Shown piece after piece: positions 12,438 to 24,516 of a stretch of 64,000 bases of DNA. Position numbers and translations under genes: made by a program. The stretch covers positions 75,767,405 to 75,831,404 of the forward strand of contig JAPFBE010000002.1 in assembly GCA_034336665.1 (NCBI GenBank), read 5' to 3'. The number at the start of each line of letters is the position of its first letter. Position 1 is the first letter of the stretch. The notes beneath the pieces are model-generated. The model saw only the letters and a list, made by a program, of their open reading frames with translations, was not told the origin of the DNA and searched no databases. The stretch comes from Luscinia megarhynchos (taxonomy: Eukaryota; Chordata; Aves; Passeriformes; Turdidae).

Positions 12438-14671
12438 GAGGGTTACTGATATGCTTTCTCTATTTCTTTCTCTACCTTATTCTTGTTAATGCTGACAGAG
12501 ACTGGGATTCAAGCCTGTGGAAAAATTCTCATTGTTTTCCTTGGATGAAATTTGTCTTATGTGTATCAGAGGGCTTATTGCATGTGCATCTGAAGAAAAA
12601 ATCTGGCATAGAAATTTGAATTTGTTTGCATCAGGCTGAGCTGCAGAGTGCTGTACAGGGAATTGTTCATAGTACTAGGCAAATATTGTAATTGCTAGAT
12701 TATAGACAGGAGCCCTGCAGCAACAGCACTGAACAAAGCAGTCTTGAGCTTTGCATATTTAAATTTTCCTCCTGTTGAATTCAGGTTTTGAGGCAATGTG
12801 TGATTGTTTTCTTCTGAGGCTGTTAAAGTTAGAATGCAAGGTCTTAATTATGTGCAAACTGCACAAAACTTAGAATAATTCTCTACTACTTATTTTGGGA
12901 AATTCTCTTCTTTGTCTTATGGAAGGAAAATGTCCAGAAGATTTCCTGCCCCAAACATTTCCTCCTCCTGTAAAATTTCTATATGATCATATGAATATTT
13001 TTTTTTAAAGTACTGTTGGTTCTGTGTTTGATTTCTAAAATGTTATGGAAGTAGGTAGAATCATTGTAATAAAAGTATAACCAACAGAGTATCTTGCTTA
13101 ATAAATCACTATTAGAGACAGGATGGAGGTCAACACTGGAATCCTCAGAGGGGCATTCTCTGAAAGTATTCCAGATATACCAGAAAACAGTTTGAATGTC
13201 AGTGGCCAACATGGTAGTATTATTTTCCATATATAATTCAGTTAGTTCTCTACAACATCCTTGTTAAAGGTCTGTTTTGGTCCCCATGTTGTGAAAAACT
13301 CTGTCACAAGAGAGGTCAAGATTAAAGGAAAGCCAGTGAACTAGATCACACAGTTAACCTGGTGGAGGATCCTGCAACAGACTATAGCAGCATGAGGAAA
13401 TGGAACAATAAACCAATAAGGTGTTTAGATGGAGCCAGGAAATGCTGCCATCATTAATTTGAAAACAGGGATTAAATGTGAAAATGAGAAATCACACAAT
13501 GTGTCAAACAAATAGTCCTCCAGAAGTCCTGAAGAATTGCAAGTGTCATCATTTTACTCTATCGAATGGTTAGGAGGTTTTTGCTGCAGTATTTAGGCAT
13601 TTAATCCCAGGAAAGGCTTCAGGGCTGTGAATCTGAGGACTCCTCTTAAATAGACATACAACCATCAATCTTTCCTTTCTGGAGATCACTTAAAGATAGA
13701 AAAAAGAGAAGTATTTTCTCTTATGTAGTCTTGTGATTATGGCATGCAGCTACAGAGAGATTTCTGAAATAATTTTCTGTCTTTCTTCCATTCTGTAGTT
13801 TACATGGTATTTTGGGATGCAGTACTCTTGATTGTGTCTTTGGAGCTGCTGTTTCACACCATCTAAGTCTTTTGACTGCAGCAAATGAAGTTTTATTGAC
13901 CCAATTCTCTCCCTCACTGCCCTCTTTCACCTGGGCTTTCTAGCTAATTTCAGATTAATGTCTCTGGTGTCTCACTGGTAGTGCCACATCAGCCTGGTGG
14001 ATAAGTGTGTTTCAAGCCTACTGAATGCAGCCTTGGAAGGTGGACTCAGCCATTGGCATGTAGGCTTGGCAGTCTGCACCATTCATCATGGAGCTGTGCA
14101 CAGTTGCCATGGCTGAATTCTTATTGCTCCCTCTGCTTGCAGTCTGGAATGCACACTGGATGGCACAGCATATTTTCCTGACTTCTTCGTGGTTTCCTGA
14201 CTTCTCTTCTAATTAAACATTTTTCTTTGGGTTGAGTCATACAGATTCTCACACAAATATACCAAGTGAGACCAGTAAAAAGATTTGTTACCCTGGAGCT
14301 TCTGAAGTAGTACTGAAGCATACAATGAAGGTAGAGCTGGGAATTTTTATCATTACAACTTCCACTAAGTGTGAGCCAAGAGCCAGCAGTACAACCTGGC
14401 CAGCAGTGCAGCCTGGGTCAATGGCTCAATGACTTGGTCTCCAGTGTGAAGTAAGAAAGAAGCTTTGAATGTTGAGGAATGAATGTATGGCCTAAGAAAA
14501 AAAAATAGATAAATGAATGAAAATAAGAAGGTGTGACTCTTCTTTTCCCAGGTCTTTTTGGAGTTCTCTCATCTTCAATAATATTCCCAGTTACATCAAT
14601 GTATCTTCAGATCTGATGACAGAAGTGTATACCTGAGGGTGCTTTAGTAGTCCAAATGCAGGAAACAAGAA

Positions 14672-15222
14672 AGAATCATAGAACTAAAGCATAATTTAGG
14701 CTAAGATAAACCTGTAAGATCATTGAATCTAATGATTAATGGATAAACCATGTCCTTTGGTGTCATGTCAACATGTCTTTTAAATATCAGTTAGTAATCC
14801 AACCCCTTTCCAGGGCACTCTGTTTCAATGCTTCACAAGTGAAGAAATTTTCCCTAATAGCCAATTCAAACCTCCTCTGTGACAATTTGAGGTGATTTCC
14901 TCTTGTCCCATCACTTGTTGCTTGGGAGGAGGCTGACAACCACTGGGTTACACCATCCTTTCAGGGAGTTATAGAGGGCAAAAAAGGAAACCCCCAAGTC
15001 TCCTTTCCTTCAGGCTAAACACCCCCAGCTGCTCCTCATAAGATGTGCTCCAGATCCTTCAACAGCTTTGTTGCCCTTCTCTGGACACCCTCCAAGTCCT
15101 CAACGTCCTTCTTGTAGTGAGGGGCCCAAAACTGAGCACAGGAATTGAGGTGCAGCCTGTACTGTGCTCTCTGCAGGGGGATGATCTCTGCCCCAGTACT
15201 GCTGGCCACTGTTTTTCATCAA
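14672..15222 (-). mobile_element. CR1 LINE 3' fragment, antisense
   Basis: The left edge GAATCATAGAACT is the reversed CR1 3' terminus. It is followed in order by tail blocks (CCAACCCCTTTCCAGGGCA, AAGTGAAGAAATTTTCCCTA, TTTCCTCTTGTCCCATCAC) and then reversed ORF2 C-terminal blocks (TTGCCCTTCTCTGGACACC, GTAGTGAGGGGCCCAAAACT). It is truncated at its 5' side near 15222. The 78-codon open stretch at 15045-15281 is an antisense shadow. Confidence 0.93.
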
Positions 15223-18200
15223 GTGAAAACATCTCCATTTACATACTAAGGTCCCATTCAATTTCACATGTTATAGCTTGACCAAGAAAAACCCAAGCTT
15301 GCTGCTAGGAATTTACTATTTTTTTTACAATTGGTTGAAGTTGATTATTGCAATGGGAAGACCCTAAGGTAGGAATGTAAGAGTAGAGAAGTTGCTTCAA
15401 ACTTGCAAGTTCTGCCTCCTATAAGGAAAGTTTTAAAATCTGGTGTTGCTTTGGCACTTTTAATATGCTAAGATATATTGACAGACACTGAGAACACAGC
15501 ATCAAAACTGTTCTCAATTTTTATTCTTAAAGAGCATTCAATATGTATTATATATTTAGCAGTAATCAGCCCAGTCAATAGCCTTGAGCTAACAGGTCTC
15601 AGAGGGAGATGACTGTCAGACAGACTTAATTCCTTTATGGAAATTTATTATTTGGAATACAATCTATTCTATTCTAGTATTTACAGTTATGGAATTTTGT
15701 AGCAGTCATAGTCAGTCAATCCCTTTCCTTTCAGGAAGATATTCAATAAATGACAGCACTCCAGGCACTATTCCTTATTTCCTTACAAGAGAAAAAGGGT
15801 TTCAGCAGTGATGATTTTGTCTAAGATTCAGACAGAAGAAATATATATGCATATATTTTGTAGCAGAAGCCTTGGCTCCTCCTGCTGCACTGAAACATCT
15901 CTTTGAAATATATTCTGAATAATCTATTAAATCATTGTTGTGCATCCTGTGTGGTTCAGTTTACAAACAAACAGAAGATGAATAAGCTAATAAGTTTATA
16001 GGCATATTACATACAGAGCATAATGAATAAATAAAGATATACATTTTTTTTATTGTTTGGTGGACTATCCTGGATGAAAGGGAAATTGGGGAAGTAGCAA
16101 TTCTATCCTTTTCTTCTAATTTTCTCTGAGAAATATAAATGATCCTAATGACAATGCTTAAACATTGAAAAAAAATCCACACCAGTCTTCTTAATCAAAC
16201 TACATCCAAAGTTTTACACTCCAAAGAATAAACATAACATAAGGACAATGCTTTAATAACGTTTCTCAAACTGAGAAAGGGAGAGTAGCTTATTGGAGGT
16301 GAAAGCAGAAACCAGTCACATATTTTGCAAGAGTGGAAGAGAAGTTTCCACATTACAGGGAAAATGTTGACACAGTCTTTTTTCATTAAAAAAAAAGAAG
16401 AAAACAAATTTAGTTGCTGTTTTTCGAATGCCCTGCAGTATAAAAAAAAACCCAAAAAAAGCAAAAACCAAAAACCAAAAACAAAAACAAAAACAAAAAC
16501 AAAAACAAAAACAAAAAAACCCGAAAAAGATAAAGCACAATTCAGTTAAAACCACTAGAATATTAAGAACTAAAGATATAGGAAATTTAAATTTTTCTTA
16601 AGTTGCCTCTTGAGTTTTGCCAGTTTTTAAACTCTTGACACTTTTTTTCAAAAGCAGTGTCAAAGGTACCAGTAAAACAGTCTCATAAGGACAGCTTTAT
16701 AAAACAATATTCCCCAGAGTAGGACACTAACAGCTGGTTAATATTCATCACTGCAATTTACAGACACTAGTTAAGTGCTATGTCAACCAAATCAACTTTT
16801 GTTCAGATAAAGGTTTTTGAACTGGTTTAAGTCTATTTTGTTAGCTGGAAAATCATGGTTTTACACTGTATAAGTCTGTGCACAGCTGTAGAAATTTCTC
16901 CCTTTAAATAAATATCTATTTGCTATCTATTTAATCAAAATGAAATAGATGTAGTCAAACAGTCCCCTAGTCTACAACAATGTTTCCCAAATGGTGGAAA
17001 GTTAAATTAAACTTTCAGAAAAAATATATGCCTGTCATAGGATAAAATCTGTGCTCTTAGAAACTTTGTCTTGAGGCTTTTTAAAAAATAATGCTTACTA
17101 CAGAGCCCAAGACAAAAGGCTATAACGGGCTGGTTTAGGTGGACTTTGTATATAAGTCCAAGTTTAAGAAAAATAAGTAATCCTAAATTTAAATGTGAAT
17201 CTATATAGGGATTTATGTTAAACCATTGCCACTTTTGCAAACTCCTCAGAAACTTTGTCTTCTCACTTTTGTTCCCATTCTCCCTGCATATTCAGCCCTT
17301 TGAGCCATATTCCTACTGTGGTCCCTGTCTTTAATAATCTTTTTTTACGTGCAGCTGAAGTTTGCACTTGCATGTAAACTATGATGATGTGATATGATAG
17401 GCAGAAAAAGCTTCAGATCTATATATTCAATTGCAGATCTTTACTCATGTTATTACTGCTCCATTTCTCATGTACACAGCATCACACTTGATGCAAGTGT
17501 GCAGGAAAACTCCTCATACTAGAATGACTTTAGAGGTAAATAGAGACTTATAAATTAAATTCTCGTTCTTTCTTATAGCATTTGGAGAATTGTCATCATC
17601 TCATACACAAGTGCCACAACTTGTTTTTTTCCCGAGTGAAACTTGCCTTAGCAGAGGTGTTAATGTGATTTTTTAATGCAAAATTTATACATTTGCTGTC
17701 TATTTACACAGTCATGTGTGGATGTATCAGGGGTTGTGTGTATATTTTTCAGTACACACCATTTATGCTGTGGTAGTTTGAAAAAGGAGGCTCTTAAATT
17801 GCTAGGCTTTAGAGGCCCCAGTCAGATAGAAGCATTTCATTTGGCTTAGCTTGAGACAATTTCTACAACAGAGTCGTTGAGTATAAAGCTGCAAAACAGA
17901 GCTGCTCTGCTCAGCAGATTGTGGATCTTAACATGTGAGGAAAACACTTATGACTTTAATTGTGTAATTAAATTTCACAGAAAGAGCCCTTTACAAGAGT
18001 GAAAAACAAACATTTCTGACATCCAGTCTCTAACTGCTGCTAGCAGTTTTTCTTGTTTGCATGTTAGTGACAACTTCCAAATGTTGATGTTTGTATTCAC
18101 TGACTTATCTCTGTTTACCCACTCTCCCACCTTTCTCATCTTTCTCATACCAAATATTTCACTTTCTAGTGAAGAGGACACTAAATGATTGCAATGCAGA

Positions 18201-18328
18201 GATAAGATTGTTGCTAAGCACTTTATGTATTTATTTTGTGAATGGAATATGTAGTTATTGTGTTGAGGCTCACTCTTAATTCTCTGGCTTCTTCCGTGTT
18301 ATTCTGCTCCAATTTTTGTCCCTGTTAC
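15223..18328. other. Unique AT-rich non-coding DNA with a CAAAAA tract
   Basis: No supported gene. Open stretches around 16195-16555 are generated by the A/C-rich tract and its reverse complement. The rest is ordinary AT-rich DNA. Confidence 0.5.
16442..16527. repeat. (CAAAAA)n hexanucleotide tract
   Basis: A poly-A/AC-rich tract. Its core at about 16481-16518 is a near-perfect array of CAAAAA units, flanked by degenerate CCAAAAA units and A runs. On the opposite strand it gives Phe/Cys repeats, and on this strand Lys/Thr repeats, so the overlapping open stretches are artefacts. Confidence 0.92.
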
Positions 18329-18627
18329 CAGTAGCCATGTCCTCCAGTTTTCTCAGATTCATAGTTATTTCTCCACTCCACTTGGAGCAAACAGCTGTGA
18401 GAAGAAAAGAGGTGCAAAATGACCTTGGACACTCAGGAATTGTCAGTGCACGGTTTTGACAGACAAGATTACCATAACAGACTGTCTCTTGGCTATCCAT
18501 GCAAAACCAGTTCCAACCATTTGCAGTTGGTGATAGCTCACAACTTTCAAAGCACACTGTGGCTGTCACGTTTAACCTGAGCTGTTTTGGAAGGGAACTT
18601 GAAAACCATGCTGCACAAATCTGACTG
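18329..18627 (-). other. Possible exon (Cys-rich open segment), unproven
   Basis: On the minus strand an acceptor-like site (TTTGTGTTTCTTCCTCAG) ends at 18628. It is followed by an open frame that stays open beyond a candidate donor (CTG|GTAACA) at 18328. The roughly 99-residue segment holds nine cysteines, including VCFESC and VCYGNLVC, and an N-V-T glycosylation-type sequon, as a secreted or extracellular domain might. The open stretch continues to 18276 and begins upstream at an ATG at 18648-18650. I do not recognise a family. An open frame of this length is expected about once or twice by chance in a window of this size, and the donor is only moderate. Confidence 0.15.
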
Positions 18628-18747
18628 CTGAGGAAGAAACACAAAGCCATTTTGAAATCTGGGATGCTTGTGTGCAGGTAAGGTGATGGAATTCAAAAGT
18701 TTATTTTAGTCTAATTTTTGTAAATGACAGTCTGTGTCTAAAGCAAC

Positions 18748-19175
18748 AATGTGCACCCACATCCTGAAAAGCCAGCTGTATCCTGGGCTGCATCAAAAGG
18801 AATGTGACCAGCAGTTCAAGGGAAGCAGTTCTGCCCCTCCACTGTGTTCTTCTTAGATCCCATCTGGAATACCACATCCACCTCTGGGGCCCTCAGCATG
18901 GGGAAAGATACAGATCTGTTTTAGCATGACCAGAGGAGGGCCAAAAAGATGATCAGAAGGGTGGAGGACCTCTCCTACGAGGAGAGGCTGAGATTTGGAG
19001 TTGTTCAGCCTGGGGAAGAGAAGGGTCTGAGTGGTCTTTGAGTACTCAAAGGGGGCAATAAGAAAGGTGGAGACAAACTTTTTGATAGGACCTATTGCTG
19101 TAAGGCAAATGGTAATGGTTTTAAATAATAAAAGGTAAATTCAAACCAGATACAAGGAAGAAATATTTCAGAAAC
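18748..19175 (+). mobile_element. CR1 LINE ORF2 3' fragment, sense
   Basis: The copy contains consecutive CR1 ORF2 C-terminal blocks: ATCCTGGGCTGCATCAAAAG, TTCTGCCCCTCCACTGTG, GAGGAGGGCCAAAAAGATGA, CTCTCCTACGAGGAGAGGCT and TTCAGCCTGGGGAAGAGAAG. It ends in CAGATACAAGGAAGAAATAT, a block that normally lies a few hundred bases before the CR1 3' terminus. The frame is broken. The missing 3' terminus points to later deletion or to an unrecognisably diverged tail. Confidence 0.93.
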
Positions 19176-20581
19176 AAAATAAACATTGAGATGGGAGCTA
19201 TACCACAAGACTTATATCAGAACTATTGGCATATATTTTATTATTAAGAATTACAAAACTCTAATGAGAAACACTATATTGCAGTCTAAATTGAATCCTG
19301 ACATGGCTATAGTGTCCATAGATGATAATTTTCCTACCACCAATGACTTTGTGCCAGTATTTAATTTAACTGATATCTTAAAAATATTGTTGCTTCTTCC
19401 TGAGGCATCTATAACTTCTGTTCAGCACGCTGCAACCCTTTTTTCCTGTGTAGTTATTTCATTTTTCATGTATGTGCAAATAGCTTCCTCTGGTGCATCT
19501 ATATCAAGTGAAATACAAATTGTATTGGCACCACTGGGCTTAATTAATCTTCTTTTTTCTCTCTTTTAAAGAAGATGAAGAGTAGTAATATAAGAAATAA
19601 ATAATGTGGGAACAGATTTATTTCCCAAGTGAGAGAAAACAGACTGTCTCCCTAAGGGAGGAGTTAGTTTGGTCTGTGGTTTGTAAAACCTGGCAAGGTA
19701 ATGGTCATGGCCAAAATAAAAATGAGGGAGAGGGGGTAGAATAGAAGAGCCAGCCTGAGTATATAATTACCTAATTAAATTTCTTTATTTCTGTCTAGTC
19801 AGTGCCTCTTTTTATATTCATCTTCAGGTCATACAGGGTACAGAAGTGGCAGTTATACAAAGCCGGTAGAAAAAACCAGAAGGGTTAAGAAAATCTGCAG
19901 AGGTTAAATTTACCAAAGAGAAATTTTAAGTCTTCTTTTCAGTGGCCTATTGTCTTAGATGCCTGTAGGAAACAGTAAGGAGAAAAACAACAGATAAACT
20001 TGCATCATGTTCACTTCAGGGCTTGAATTAAAATCCGTCATTTTGGTGTTTTAGTGTCTTGCTTGTTTGGCATTCTGCAAGCCAGAAGCCTATCATTTAA
20101 ATCTATGTAAACTCTTACAGAAAGGAGTAAGGAGGAATTTTTCCCTGTAAAATTCCTTTTGATAATTTTAGACTGTCTTCTTTACTGTTTAAAAATGTAA
20201 TCAAGAGTCTATAAATATTTTTAACAACTTCCTTTTGTCTGTTGCTCTAATTTGCTGCTTCCTATGGGCAAGTGATGAAACACATGGTTTTAACTTCCTT
20301 TTGTTAAATGTAGGACTTATGAAGCCCATATTATTAATACTGGAAAACTATAAGTGATGATGTTTAGCTCATAAAGTAATGCTCACTTTTTAAACTTTTT
20401 TTAGCAAGGTACATATTTTTATGTGTTTTAAAGGTTATACAGTGACTTGAAATGAATGTTTTCAATAAAAAGGAAACATTTCAGAATTATATATTTCATG
20501 TGTGGGGGAATGGTAAAATGTGGTGGTGATACAATAAAAGAATTCGATTCACAAGTCATTATGCCACTTAACAGGTTTCAA
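19176..20581. other. Unique AT-rich non-coding DNA
   Basis: A 127-codon open stretch (19186-19569, plus) starts right after the CR1 fragment. It is rich in Ile and Leu, shows no domain signature and is in AT-rich sequence, so I treat it as chance. Nothing else is recognised. Confidence 0.5.
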
Positions 20582-21111
20582 TGACAACAGAAAACACCCT
20601 CGTGGGTTACCCCTGGTGAGGAGTCAGCTTCACCCAGCTGCTCTCCCACACCTCCTCAGGGGTGAGCTGGTATGGTAAAGGTGTGAAAATTTGCAGACTG
20701 AAAAAACCCCCAGTTTAATAGGGAAAGAAAACTGTGTGCCCAAGCCAAGTAAAACAAGGAATTTATTCACTACTTCCCATTGGCAAGTAGGTTCATAGAC
20801 ATTTCCAGGAAAGCAGGTCTTCATCATGAGTAGCTTTTAATTGCGAAGACAAACGCCAGAATTCCTTATGCTCCCCCCTCTTCCCTGTAGCTTTTATCAT
20901 GAAGTATGATGTTACATGGTGTGAAACATCCCTCTGGTCAGCTGGGGTCAGCTGTCAGGGCTGTGTCCCCTTCCCAACCCCCATCCCCCTTGCCCTGAGC
21001 ACTGCTCAGCACTCACAAAACTTCCCTGCACTCTCAGCACCTTTCTGGCTGCAAATCCAACAAAGCTTCACACTAGCTATTATGAAGAAAACTCACTCCA
21101 TTCCAAGCACA
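20582..21111 (-). mobile_element. Endogenous retrovirus LTR, antisense, probably solo
   Basis: Blocks typical of a common bird ERVL-type LTR occur in reversed order: CTCGTGGGTTAC near 20600, CAGTTTAATAGGGAAAGAAA near 20715, TTATTCACTACTTCCCATTG near 20762, a CATTTCCAGGAAAGCAGG block, AGCTTTTATCATGAAGTATG near 20890, CCTCTGGTCAGCTGGGGTCA near 20930, and CTAGCTATTATGAAGAAAAC at the right edge. The right edge (minus-strand TGTGCTTGG) suits an LTR start; the left edge is less certain. No internal retroviral genes flank it and no clear target-site duplication was found. Overlapping open stretches at 20630-20827 and 20899-21174 are not genes. Confidence 0.72.
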
Positions 21112-24100
21112 TTTTGCATTTTTATGCAAATGGAAAAAGAACAAACACCTAAGGAATCAAACTTTGTTGCCTGAAGAATCTGATGTGCTTGAGAAGTCCC
21201 TGTGGGAGGGGTTTATTGAGATAGCCACTGATGTACAGAAAGATGAAAATTATAACCACAAGGAAAGGACTCAGTTCAAAGTCAATTTATGCAAAATGTG
21301 TGAGTGGGTGCTAAGGTGGACTCTGTTTCCTAGAGGCCTCTGTCATCAATTTACAGTTCAACCTGGATGCCACATGATGGCTTGGGGGCACATTGCACTG
21401 AATTCTTTCAGCTCAGGACCCAGGGGGATGTAGAGTCAGACCTGCAGAGCCTAAATCTGAAGATTAATCAACTTTGGCATATACTGTGCAAAATTGCAAC
21501 CTTATTCTCCTTTCAGTAATAGACTGAATTAGATGTGGGTACTCACATCTCAAAAATTATAAGTGAAACTTAAATGTAGATCTGGATTTTACAGTTACTA
21601 TTGCCTGTAGTTCCTATATCATGAGGTTCTCAGTGTCCAATAATCCCATGTCTTCATCAATCTTATGAACAATTCAGAACTGGTCACTTTTATTAGTTGG
21701 CTTTGCTGTAATGAACCCTTAGGCTGTGAAATTCACCTAAATTATAGGTTTAAGAAGCTCTTCCCAACACAATATGCGAGTAAAATTTTTTATAAGGTCT
21801 CTAAGACTCATCTTGAAGGAGCACATAGAAGGAACAAAAAAGTTGCTATAGGTGATCTAAGCACAGACTTCAACGAAAAAGTATTTTATTGTCTGAAAAT
21901 GTAAAATTGATATACTGTTCTCCATCAAGAACTACTTTCAGCCTGCCTGAATGGTGTTGTCTTTTTATGCAGGATGCCTGAAGGGATGATGGAGCCCTGA
22001 ATAGCCAAGGATCTGTGAGGTCCACTGTGAAAAAAGCCATGTGATCCAAATATAGCTTAGAGCCAAATCTCTTACTTTGCCACACAGTGTCAACAGGAAA
22101 AAAACCACCAGAAACAACCCACAATGAAAATAATTGTAGTCATATAAAAGTAAAACAGATGTATCATCTTTTTGCAGTGGCTGGAGGAGAATACCAATGA
22201 TGCAAGCTCTGAATAAGAATCAATAGTAAAATCCTTTTTATGAGATGGTTGATTTAATTTGCAAAAGAATGTAGTAAAAAAACCAAACAAAAATTATTAA
22301 TATCTTAAATTCAAATTGTTGAACTTAATTTTTAAGCCCAAACATGAGCTCCATGATTTTTTAAGGGAGAAAGCTTACCTGTGAACTACTTCTGGAATAG
22401 AAAAAGGTGAAAGTTACTTTGGGCAAAAATTTTGTTCCACTGTTGTACTCACCAGAGAGATAACCTTTTCTTGTATTTCAAATTGCTGGCTGGCTAAAGA
22501 AATTAGAATTCTTACAAAAATGCAGGCAACCCTTTATAAATATCATCTCTTTTTTTCACTAATGGTATTTTCCTTTCTTTTTAAATACAGTATTAGAGTT
22601 ATTTATACACTTAAAATTGGAGTTTTAAAAAAGAGTTTAGGGAGTTAAAAAAATAGAAGTTTAAAACAGAAGCGCTTAGTGGCCTAAACTGTGCACAGCT
22701 GTGTTTTCTTAGGTGCAAGAGACTCATTTCTAAAGCTGCCTTTTATGTTTTAGTGCACAAAAATTGTCTAATCAATGTGTAGATGTACATTTAAGAAGAT
22801 CAGAGATGTTTAAAAGCTGAGTATGAATCTTTTTAGGAAAAGGGCCATATAGACATCTTAGTAAGAAATTTGAGAAACCGTAAGTATTAGCACGAAAACT
22901 TTTGCCATTGATTTTGACGGGAGAAAAAGATTTTTAAAAGGATCTAAGGGAAAATTCCAAACATAAGAAAAGGATGCTAGTAACCTGTGGAACATAATCT
23001 GTAATCTTCAGAAATTGGCCACAATGCTTTCATTTTTGTAGCCTTACTCTGATTATGTATTTAGGCTGCAAATTATTTAGAAAAAATATTTTGGGTTCAC
23101 ACCCACAATACATAGTACAGCACACACTTTCTTAGTGTCACCAATATAAAAACAAAAAAAGGAAAAGCTGAAACTCAGATTGCACTAAAAGTGCATATTT
23201 TATTATTCTAAGTGATTTCTGCTTTTACAAAAAGCATTAATGCTCCTGGAGAAACTGAAGGTTTAATATGGATTTTTTTAAAGACTTAACATTATTGAAT
23301 TTCTCTGTTCTGAAGAACTGATCCATTAACCACTATTGTTAGGACATTGTCTATTTCTTATAAAAGTGATTCTACTGACTCAAATAACATTTTGGCTATA
23401 TTGTTCTTGCACTAGAAACAGAGGGGGCCTTAATTTGGCTGTTTGCTTTCTCCATTCTGGTTGGCCCATTTTTTTCTAGTCTATGGAGTCCTAAGATATC
23501 CTACTGTATTATACATAGTGTGAGCTGACAGTTCAATCACTTTAAGTAGCTATTTTTACTTTCAAAATATTTTCCATTTAAATAGCTAAATTGTTCTTGT
23601 TTTCATGCTCATAGTAATGATGTACTGTTTATTCCAAGATGATAATTAATCTGTCCTCCAGAGATCTCAGACAGTGCTGCTGCCACTGTTGTTTACCAGT
23701 CTGTGTCTGTGCTGAGCTTTGTATGTGTGTGTGATTTTCTAAGGAGGTGGGAGTCATGGGGGAAATTGTGTCAGTGCCATTGTGAATGGAACTTGCAATC
23801 TGTAATATCTGACTGATTTAATATTTGTAGATTTGACTTGTCAGCTGATGAGGAGAACAAAGTACAAGGTAAACAGTATTTTTTGCTTTCTTATAACTTC
23901 AACACAGCTGTCAGAGTCTTGTGGGTTAGACAGGATTGCCTAACCTCAGAAGTCATACTTCTGAACTTTGCCACTAAAAAATAAGTGGTATAACCCCTCA
24001 GTCACTTTAGAAGTGGTTAGAAAGGTTGTTTGTATTTGTACAGCTTTAGTAATAAAAGACATTCAGGACATATGAATGATTCTGTTGGAACCAAAACAAA

Positions 24101-24434
24101 TGGGATCAAAGATGTTCTTTGCCTTCTTCCCCTCAATATTTCTGTAACTCTGCTGGAGGTTTCTATCCCCACACTTCTGCTGACATAAGTACATACTGAA
24201 TTGCTTATTCAAATGAATATACAAATAATATGTCTAGAAGGAAACTGGTATTTATTTAGTTTTGAGGTGTTTTAAAGCAGTGTTTGTTTTCCTTAACCTA
24301 GATAATTTCACATATCTGCCTTAGGGAAGGGTTAAACAGTTGTGTCTACACAACTGGCAGGAGAGAAGTGTGGGAGCAAACAGCTGACAATGGGTGAGAG
24401 GTGATAATGACATAAACCTCTCTGTTGCTGAGAA

Positions 24435-24516
24435 ATATCTTTGATATATTTTTGAAATATCTTATATCTTTGATATAAGCAGAGTTATATTCCAAAAAAG
24501 TTACATTCCAAAAAAG
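24435..24516. repeat. Two local short duplications
   Basis: The 14-mer ATATCTTTGATATA occurs at 24435-24448 and again at 24464-24477. Directly downstream, a 16-bp unit GTT(A)TATTCCAAAAAA occurs twice in tandem (24484-24499 and 24500-24515) with one difference. Both copies of the second unit contain ATTCCA. This is best read as local slippage. Confidence 0.75.

Larger units (their letters stand above)
7896..14671. other. Unique AT-rich non-coding DNA, about 6.8 kb
   Basis: No gene could be supported. The longest open stretch (10823-11221, 132 codons) starts in a T/G-rich simple tract and encodes a Phe/Leu/Trp-rich stretch followed by sequence with no recognised domain. An overlapping open stretch at 11137-11463 is likewise unremarkable. 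An AT tract lies at 12391-12437. The segment from about 13.8 to 14.45 kb is somewhat richer in G+C but matches no element I recognise. Confidence 0.5.

Noticed and set aside
14360..14450. GAGCCAGCAGTACAACC-type sequence reminiscent of CR1 ORF2
   Set aside because: Only short scattered similarity and no ordered blocks as in the accepted copies.
16316..16555. Open stretches on both strands with Phe/Cys or Lys/Thr repeats
   Set aside because: They are translations of the (CAAAAA)n tract and its complement.
19186..19569. 127-codon open stretch directly after a CR1 fragment
   Set aside because: Ile/Leu-rich composition typical of translated AT-rich DNA, with no domain signature.
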